Of a stretch of DNA of 64,000 bases, positions 57,602 to 64,000 are shown in pieces. The DNA comes from Pinguiococcus pyrenoidosus. Its lineage: Eukaryota; Sar; Pinguiophyceae; Pinguiochrysidales; Pinguiochrysidaceae. Within the stretch, counting starts at the first letter, position 1. Every line of letters starts with the position of its first letter. Position numbers and translations under genes: made by a program. The notes under the pieces are model-generated. The model was not told the DNA's origin and made no database searches. It was given only the letters and a program-made list of their open reading frames with translations. The stretch is taken from the NCBI GenBank assembly GCA_019677205.1, contig JAAMXY010000156.1, positions 39,265 through 103,264 on the forward strand, given 5' to 3'.

Positions 57602-58520
57602 CCCGCTCCTCCGCCAGCCGTTCCAATCCTCAAGATTCTTGAAATCCTCACAAACTTCAGAAGCTTCAAATGCAGCTGGGAAGGTTGGGGAGGCGGCCTG
57701 GCCTCGCAATCTCAACCTTCGCAAATCGCCGAGATCGCTCGCATGAACGCGCGCTTTCTCTGTCTCAGGTTTCTGTCCTTGCTTTCCCCTCGTTTTTGGC
57801 GTCTGTCCTCACTCAAGTGCTTGGCCTCTGTCCTCTCTGCGACAGATCTGAGGGATCTGAGATCTGAGATCCTCCTTTGTATGCCTCTTGTATGCGTTTT
57901 TATTTTTTTATCTGTCTTCATCATTTTGGTTCATTCGTACTCGATACGGTGGTCTCATCAAGACGTATACATCGATCTGTAGCGCAGCGGATATCGATAT
58001 CAGTCGGAGATCGATTCGATGTCGAGGTTGTTTTGCGTTTCGACTCTTTTCGACTCTTTTTTGTACTGCGGTGGTCGGTGGTCCTCTGTTCTCGGTCCAG
58101 ATCTGTCGTCTGGCGCCAGAGAAGGTAACGCTGAGCTCGAGCTGCACTGGGATGCCGGCGCCTTCACATATCTTGCCGCTATGGTCCTGAGCCGGGGGAA
58201 CCTGTAGAGTCTGGCGGACTGCGCCGCCCAAGCAAGAAGTTCGCAGAAGCGAGCAACGACCAGCGATACAAAGGATGACAGAAAAACGCTGATTCCTTGT
58301 CCATACACTCAGAACCGCTCTAGCGAGGCCAACGTCCAATATGTTCTCGTTCCTCACGGTTTCCTTCGCCTCTCTCAAGAGTTGGATCTCGACGGCTTGC
58401 GCAGCCACAACGTACACATATGCTGTTAGTAACAAGGGATTCGGATGGCGTGGCTGTCGGCAACGGCTTGCATGGCCGCGACGAGCATAAACACTCGCAC
58501 ACACTGCGCACAAGAGGGAC
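57602..58520. other. Intergenic
   Basis: 919 bp between the MFS start and the carbonic anhydrase stop, both on minus. It is T-rich on the plus strand (57890-57930). Frames up to 200 codons on the minus strand show no protein family. No RNA gene seen. Confidence 0.45.
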
Positions 58521-59690
58521 TTATTGGTGGTTGTTGGCGGCGAGGGCGTCGTCGACGAGTTCCCGGGAGCCGTGCGCGTAGAGGTCGTCCGACATGTCGT
58601 CGCGCTGGGCCTTCATGTCCGCGCACATCTTGTCGAAGCTCGACGCGGAGACGAGGTGGCACTTGCGGTCCACCTGCCACGTGATGGGAGAGTAGGCGGA
58701 GCAGATCTCGTTGTTGCGGGAGGTTCCCGTGGTGGATCCCGTGTACTTGGCCATGTCCATGCCGTGCTCGCCGTCCACGATCATGCCGCGGATGAGGTCG
58801 GGGTAGTAGAAGCGCTCGTCGTTCACGATCACGAAGACCTGGGCCTGCACGCCGATGGAGTTGTACGTGGTGCGCGGGTCCAGCTCGTCGAAGAAGGCTC
58901 CCACGACCTCGGCCTCGCAGAAGACACCGTCGTAGAAGGGCGTCTGGTACTGGTTGAGCGTGCCGCACTTGCCGGCGCGGGAGTGGGGCCAGTGGACCTC
59001 GTAGGTCTGGCCGACCTCCATCTCGATGCAGTGCTGCCAGTTGTAGGGCTTGGTGAAGATGGGGTTGGTGCCGTCATAGGAGGTGCACTGGAAGCCCTCG
59101 CGGGTCTCGCCGGCGAGGCGGCGGCGCTCGTTCACGTCGCTGGGGCCGGCGCCCGTCTCGTCGTACTCGCCGAGCGAGTAGTGCTCGGCGCCGAGGTGCC
59201 AGTGCACGTTGACGGGGCAGAGGCCCTCCTGGTAGTACGGGTTGGTGATGGGCACGGCGTCGGTCTCGAGGTCACCGTTGTAGCCCTTGGTGACGTTCGC
59301 GCCGGCCTGCTCCATGGCCACGACGATGTCTTCCTGGAAGCACTCGAAGTTGTCGAAGCCCGGGATGGGGTAGATGCCCTCGCACGGGTTGTTGCCCACG
59401 GGGGGAGCGCGCGTGGCCAGCGAGTTCTCAACGAAGACGACGTCGCCATCCGTGTCCTTCTCGAGCGTGACGGCAAGATACACGGTGTCGATCAGAAGCC
59501 CGAGGACGCAGAGGGTGAGGACGGCGAGCGCCACCTTGAGGGAGTTGACCGCGCTCATGGTGATGGCAGCGTCCCCCGAAGTGCTGCCCGCTCCCTTGGC
59601 AGGCGCCACAGACTTGCCCTGCTCCGCATCCCCCGCGGTCTTCTTGAAACGCGCGTAGTCGTACTGCTCCATGGTGTCGTTGGAAGCCAT
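58521..59690 (-). CDS. Delta-class carbonic anhydrase, membrane-anchored
   Basis: Intronless, 389 residues. The catalytic part resembles delta carbonic anhydrases (TWCA1 type of diatoms, also in haptophytes and dinoflagellates): GLCPVNVHWHLGAEHYSLGEYD gives the His cluster H163, H165 and H170; further family-like blocks are IYPIPGFDNFECFQEDIVV, PYNWQHCIEMEVGQTYEVHWPHS, and the C-terminal STTGTSRNNEICSAYSPITWQVDRKCH. Zinc binding by histidines is known for the family; which residues bind here is inferred. There is no N-terminal signal peptide; instead a cytosolic Lys/Gly/Ser-rich leader precedes one hydrophobic span (about 51-75; LKVALAVLTLCVLGLLIDTVYLA), so this is probably a type II membrane protein with the enzyme outside or in a lumen. 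It interconverts CO2 and bicarbonate, likely for carbon uptake. Confidence 0.92.
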   Translation of the reverse strand: MASNDTMEQYDYARFKKTAGDAEQGKSVAPAKGAGSTSGDAAITMSAVNSLKVALAVLTLCVLGLLIDTVYLAVTLEKDTDGDVVFVENSLATRAPPVGNNPCEGIYPIPGFDNFECFQEDIVVAMEQAGANVTKGYNGDLETDAVPITNPYYQEGLCPVNVHWHLGAEHYSLGEYDETGAGPSDVNERRRLAGETREGFQCTSYDGTNPIFTKPYNWQHCIEMEVGQTYEVHWPHSRAGKCGTLNQYQTPFYDGVFCEAEVVGAFFDELDPRTTYNSIGVQAQVFVIVNDERFYYPDLIRGMIVDGEHGMDMAKYTGSTTGTSRNNEICSAYSPITWQVDRKCHLVSASSFDKMCADMKAQRDDMSDDLYAHGSRELVDDALAANNHQ

Positions 59691-62219
59691 CGTGAAGCGG
59701 AAGGCGAGTGCTTGGGCAACGCAATGCGGCGTAGTTCGGCCGGTCTGCTGCGGATCCGAGTTGAGGAAGAGAAGCCACTGTCGTATGCAAGTTGCTGATA
59801 TGGCTGTCTACGTGTCGGATTTCACACGACGTGTCGGATCTTGTCATTCCGGGTTTTGAACGGGGTTCCTTCAAAACTGAGCTGGTCATGCATCAAGCGT
59901 TTCCATTGGTGTGCGGCCAGATGACTGGACAGGTGGACCAACCTGCCGAACAATCAAGTACTGGTGCTCCAACAGTGTTTCTAAAATAAATGCCGAACGC
60001 TAGACTGTCTGCGTCAGTGATCGCGACGACCGATCTATTCACGTCTTGGCCGGGAGTTGCCAACTGAACTTCAAGTTTGAACGAACCTCAACTTGGGGGC
60101 TACGTACACGCGGAAGCGACAGGTTACGTACACGCAGAAGCGACGGTTACGTGCGGTGGCGACAAAGCTCCTTCCATTGGCTCGGAGACGCTCCTTCCAG
60201 CCGGTATCTCGGTCACACGGGCACGGGAGAAGAAGCATACGTTCCATGTACCACTGTATCTCACGAAGGGCAGCCGGCATCCTTTCCTCCCGCATCGCTA
60301 TGACGTAGCTCCGCGCATGCAGCGCTGCCCTTTGCCGCGCGGAATCAGGCGCGTCACCGGCTCCAGTCGCTATTCCACGTCCACCCGCCCGCTCTCCCGT
60401 CGCGTCGACAACAAACAACAACAATTCCCTTCGACTTGCTGACTGTCTTTGCCAACGGTGCTCGACGGTGAAGCAACTGGGTGAACTGGACAAACAACTT
60501 CGAAACACATTGGCCTCCCTGCCCCGCGCGCTTACCTAGCATCGGAACTGGAGAACTTCTCGCGCTGCCTGCATTTTCAAGGAAAGAGCCCTCGCTCCTC
60601 GCCAGGATGCATCATCGCTGCTCCCCGTGTCCAGTCCCGCACGACGTGCGTGTCGTGTGCGATCTTTTCTTCCTCAAGGTTCCCTTCAACCCGCGGCTTG
60701 CGTCGCCATTGGCTGCTGGTGCCTCGGCAGGCGGCAGCGCAGGCCGGTGAAAAAGCGAGCCGGCTCTCCTCAACTCCTGTTCCGGCGGGTCCGCGTACGC
60801 ACGACGCCATCTCCTGCACCTTTTTTCGCATCGGCACGCGCATGGTCGGCGGGTGCTCGTGCAACGGGTGTGGTGCGTGGCCAGGCAGGTGGCTGGTCAC
60901 AGCCACAGGTGGTCGGCTCGTGGTCGTGCAACGCACGGGGTGGTGGCCAGGTGGTCACACAGCGCTCGGAAGCCAGGCGCCAGCGACCAACAACACATCG
61001 CACGGGCGACCTCTGCTTTCGATCCGATCTGGCAGGCTCCTATTGACGCGCTTCATGATTGGTCGATGGGTTGAAGTCTTGCGCTCTGTTAAAATTATTG
61101 TTCCCGCACAAAAACGAGACAACGAGAAAACAGATCAACAGTCCCAGCCTTTTCTTCTCATGTTGCAGGGGCTTACGATCAGGAAATCCTCGCAAATTTA
61201 CCTCTCCTGCCTCACTCGGCCCTTGCTGGTATTGTGCCAAGGGACTTGCAGAGGTTACAGGCATTAGGAGTGGGTCTTCAGGGCAAGGCATTGGCGGAAT
61301 CGTCCGTGGCGAAAGCCTCAGAGGCGGAAGCGACCATCGAAGACGACCATGTTCCTCTTCGACGGAAGCAGCGTAGGGAAACAGATGTCAGGGGAGGAGC
61401 GGGAAGCGTGTTGCAAGGGTAGTAGCCTCTGCAGTCAAGTCAGAAGGCAATCGAACTCGAAGAGGCAATCGAGCTCGAACGTCTGACGTTGTCCGTCTGG
61501 AGACTCGATCATGAATGTACTGATTTACTGATGATTTTTTGGTTGCACGACCCTGTTGCGGCATTGTCCATTGAGGGAAATCGCTGGAGCAATCCTGCTT
61601 GATCTGTGCCGCGGATTCTCTCCACTGAAGGTCGTGCACTTCTCTTTCAAGATCGTTGCGAAGCAAAGGCGTTCGACTGACTGACTTTCGAAGCTCTCGA
61701 CGCGCTTTCATCTTGGCACTGGGCGGCAACCTCAGAGAAGACTCCGTTGCTGCCAACGGCCGCTAACACAGTCTCGTGATCGCCTCTGCAGCTCTCTTCT
61801 GATGCGTGGGCGACGAGATCACCACCATACTTCCCAGCCTCAGGAGCATGAGCAGTCGGTGGTCTGGCAGCCGCTTTTAGACGCGTGCTCGGTGGCCTCT
61901 CCCTTCATTTCCCACCCTGCCACCGAACAGGAAGGTCTGACTAGTTCCGCAGGATTTCCGAGGCGGGGGCCAGCTTCGGCAACTCAAGAATCTTCCTTAC
62001 AACTGACATTCCGAGGCCTGGGTTGCGCCGCACCTTCTCCAACGCTACCACCTTTGACAGCGCAAAATTCGGACACCAAGCCCAAACACTGCCAGCACCG
62101 CAATCGCAGGCCCCCATGACGACCAAGCAGGAATCCAGTGTGCCTTTCTCCAGTCTCTCCATGCTTGGTTGTTATCTCGTCGCTTTTTTACCTGTTGGGC
62201 CCTCGCCCGAGACGAGCGA
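59691..62219. other. Largest gene-poor interval
   Basis: 2.5 kb with no gene that I can support. It contains a short direct repeat (ACGTACACGCRGAAGCGAC, about 60104-60150) and a CAATCGARCTCGAA repeat near 61446-61480. The best coding candidate is a minus frame at 61388-61756 (122 codons, mixed charged composition, no family match); it may be an exon of an unrecognised gene or chance. Confidence 0.4.
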
Positions 62220-63080
62220 TCACCGTCGCCTTCTTCTTGTCTTGCTGCTCTCCAGGATCGCATGGCCCACCAGCAGGCCCCCCACAAGGCCACCAGCGTG
62301 GCCTGCAAAGTCGATCCGACCGATGTCTTCCTCTCGCGCATCAAGGACATCGTTCACGACCACTTCGGCAACGTAGCGGAGCATCTGCGGAGCGATGGTG
62401 CGACGGGTCCCGCGCATCTGCTTCGCAGCACACGCCCCCAAGAGACCGTAGATGCAGCCGCTCGCGCCAAGACTCCTTTCCACGAAGAACAACGACAGAA
62501 GGCTGGAGCTGATGCCCGCCGCGAGAAAGATGAGCAGCGTCCGGACCTTGCCGAAGATCGGCTCAGCCTCGGCGCCGACTTCCAGCAAGGCAACGAGGTT
62601 GCATCCCAGATGGCGGATGCTCTGATGCAGCAGATTGCTGGAAAGAATCCGATAGTACTCGCGCTGCTCCGTGATGCGATCCCTATCAGAAATGCCCCAC
62701 TCCGTCACCCGCGGCCACGTGACCTGCACAACGTAGATAATGGCCAACGCGGCGGCCAGCGCGTAGGCAATGGGCATGCTCACAGCCAACATGGTGCACA
62801 ACACGCCAGCAAGAAAACTTAGGGGCGCCTGCCAGTCGCGAAGAACCCTCTTGGTGCTTCGTTTCAAGGCCTTTGTGCCCTTGCGTGATTTGCGTTCACG
62901 CAGGTCCAAGCCGCCTCGCAGACGCCCCAGCTGCAGACTCTGCTCTGCCATATCCTTGAAGTCGAGGTGCTTCTTGGGAAGAAGCGACATGGCAGCGCTC
63001 CGAGGTACATCCAGAAGACAGAGTACCGCAACGCACAGCCCCATCTTCCAGGAGAAGGAGAGTCTGTTCCCTAGCCACAT
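62220..63080 (-). CDS. Rhomboid intramembrane serine protease with N-terminal targeting sequence
   Basis: Intronless, 286 residues. The rhomboid core is plain: RHLGCNL (157-162, family HLxxN), the catalytic serine in GASGCIYGLLGA (S207), and the catalytic histidine in FAGHAGGLVGG (H261). About six hydrophobic spans lie between residue 85 and 275. The N-terminus holds a hydrophobic signal (MGLCVAVLCLLDVPRSAA) followed by a basic, acid-poor stretch (about 30-82) that could be a transit peptide, so a plastid or ER location is possible. Rhomboids cleave transmembrane substrates within the membrane. Either Met 1 (63080) or Met 13 may be the start. The Arg-rich C-terminus is short. Confidence 0.9.
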   Translation of the reverse strand: MWLGNRLSFSWKMGLCVAVLCLLDVPRSAAMSLLPKKHLDFKDMAEQSLQLGRLRGGLDLRERKSRKGTKALKRSTKRVLRDWQAPLSFLAGVLCTMLAVSMPIAYALAAALAIIYVVQVTWPRVTEWGISDRDRITEQREYYRILSSNLLHQSIRHLGCNLVALLEVGAEAEPIFGKVRTLLIFLAAGISSSLLSLFFVERSLGASGCIYGLLGACAAKQMRGTRRTIAPQMLRYVAEVVVNDVLDAREEDIGRIDFAGHAGGLVGGLLVGHAILESSKTRRRRR

Positions 63081-63372
63081 CTCTGTTTTTGGTTCGCCGC
63101 CTTCCTCCTTCTACGGACGAAGCGAAGGTCTCGCTTTCACTCACAGAGAGTCCACTGGCTCGGCATCGCAAAACCCATAAGGCGTGGCCACTGAAGCTTT
63201 GGTGATTCGGGAAGCGCGACGTCCTCTTCGCAAAGGCGACTGGACAACCTGAGACTTGCTTGACCTTTCTTTCGCCACGCACGCGATTCTGCAAGCGTGG
63301 AGAACCATAACACAGGAGTTTTAATTAATGCAGTATTTGAATGGAAACTACATATGGAGCTGTGACCAATGA
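63081..63372. promoter_or_regulatory. Upstream region between divergent genes
   Basis: Separates the rhomboid start (minus) from the open frame of the next plus-strand gene. It includes a CACAGGAGTTTTAATTAATGCAG AT-rich patch around 63311-63333. A first exon of the next gene may lie here. Confidence 0.35.
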
Positions 63373-64000
63373 AATTGGGGAACACAATTCCATCTTATCG
63401 GTTCGGAAAGCCAAGCCGTTCGGACCTGGGCTGTGACAGACGCCTGGTCCGCTTTCCAAATCTTGTCTTTTGTCGCTACACAAGATGGAAACGGCGGGCA
63501 CCCCTTTGATTTCTGGGGCCACGGCAACTTTAACTCCGGCGATGGTGCGTGCTCGAGCTTCTACGAGAATGGTGCGTTCGTCGCGTGGAACTCCGCCGGC
63601 GCGTCCTGGATCTTCCTTGACGAGCCGTCCTTGTCTCCGACACTATCGAGCTCCCCGACCTTGCAGCCATCCGCGGTGTTCTCCCCGGTGCCGACTGTGG
63701 CTGCCTCTGAGATTCCAACCTTGATTCCCAGCGTGTCTTTGGCGCCCACTGTTGCGACCGAGCTGTTTGCCTTCACCACGGGGAGCAGCTGTGCGGAGAC
63801 CCTGCGCTGCGCCTCGGATCGTACTGGGGAGCTTCCGGCCTCCTCGTTAGAGGAGGGGGCCTTCTTCGACACCACCAAGCTCGATGCGGTGCACAGGACG
63901 TTCACGCAGCTGATTTCGTATTCAGGCTCGATCTATGACATCGACCTGATCATCAACTACGAATTCCAGACGGTGGCGAAGACGGTCAGCGAGCGCTTCA
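63373..64000 (+). CDS. Ser/Pro-rich extracellular-type protein, partial
   Basis: The frame beginning after the TGA at 63370-63372 is open to the window end (209 codons) and contains no Met, so the true exon probably starts at an acceptor (for instance the AG before 63483) after a missed 5' exon. Seen: a Gly/Phe/Trp-rich segment (GGHPFDFWGHGNFNSGDGAC, then ENGAFVAWNSAGASWIF), a P-S/T-x-x linker (about 45 residues, ending SLAPTVATE), and a segment with two cysteines (SSCAETLRCASD) followed by mixed strands and helices. The linker resembles the stalk of polycystin-like gene A, but the flanking domains do not match A or B. Probably secreted or surface-exposed; function unknown. Confidence 0.5.

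Overview
The window is nuclear DNA of a eukaryotic microbe, not a prokaryote. Genes carry short GT-AG introns (mostly about 65-150 nt), each gene has its own strand rather than sitting in an operon, and the products are eukaryote-specific (TBP, RPB4, ESCRT-III, SNARE, CLN3, TBC/RabGAP, alternative oxidase, enkurin). Several clues suggest a flagellated alga with a red-type secondary plastid, perhaps a stramenopile or haptophyte: a GNAT protein with a bipartite presequence (signal peptide followed by AF|R), a delta-class carbonic anhydrase, a hybrid histidine kinase, Ser/Thr-x-x-Pro stalk proteins, and enkurin, which is a ciliary protein. The lineage call is inference. No rRNA, tRNA, CRISPR or insertion sequence was recognised.

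Layout. 0-4.5 kb: 3' part of a giant DUF3638-like protein. 4.8-5.5 kb: TATA-binding protein. 6.1-10.7 kb: a repeat-array protein resembling the KNL1/Spc105 kinetochore scaffold. 11.1-12.7 kb: a leucine-carboxyl-methyltransferase-like/GNAT fusion. 13-14 kb: plastid-targeted GNAT. 14.3-16 kb: CLN3. 16.1-18.5 kb: a coiled-coil gene and RPB4, tail to tail with no base between their stop codons. 19-20.2 kb: Qb-like SNARE. 20.3-22.4 kb: malonyl-CoA-synthetase-like enzyme. 23.3-24.8 kb: alternative oxidase. 24.9-25.9 kb: enkurin.

26.7-50.2 kb is dominated by two very large paralogous polycystin-1-like membrane receptors (A on minus, B on plus), head to head about 5.8 kb apart, with a frataxin-like gene and a TBC/EF-hand gene between them. 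All five introns are at matching positions, but the two ectodomains have diverged: A has a long Ser/Thr-Pro stalk, B an acidic repeat insertion. Each carries two copies of an unfamiliar Cys-rich module.

50.6-64 kb: CHMP2/VPS2, a hybrid histidine kinase whose phospho-acceptor histidine is replaced by arginine, an MFS transporter, a delta carbonic anhydrase, a rhomboid protease, and the start of another Ser/Pro-rich gene cut by the window end. Exon coordinates below were derived by hand from splice consensus, reading-frame continuity and protein-family match; most multi-exon models close exactly in frame.
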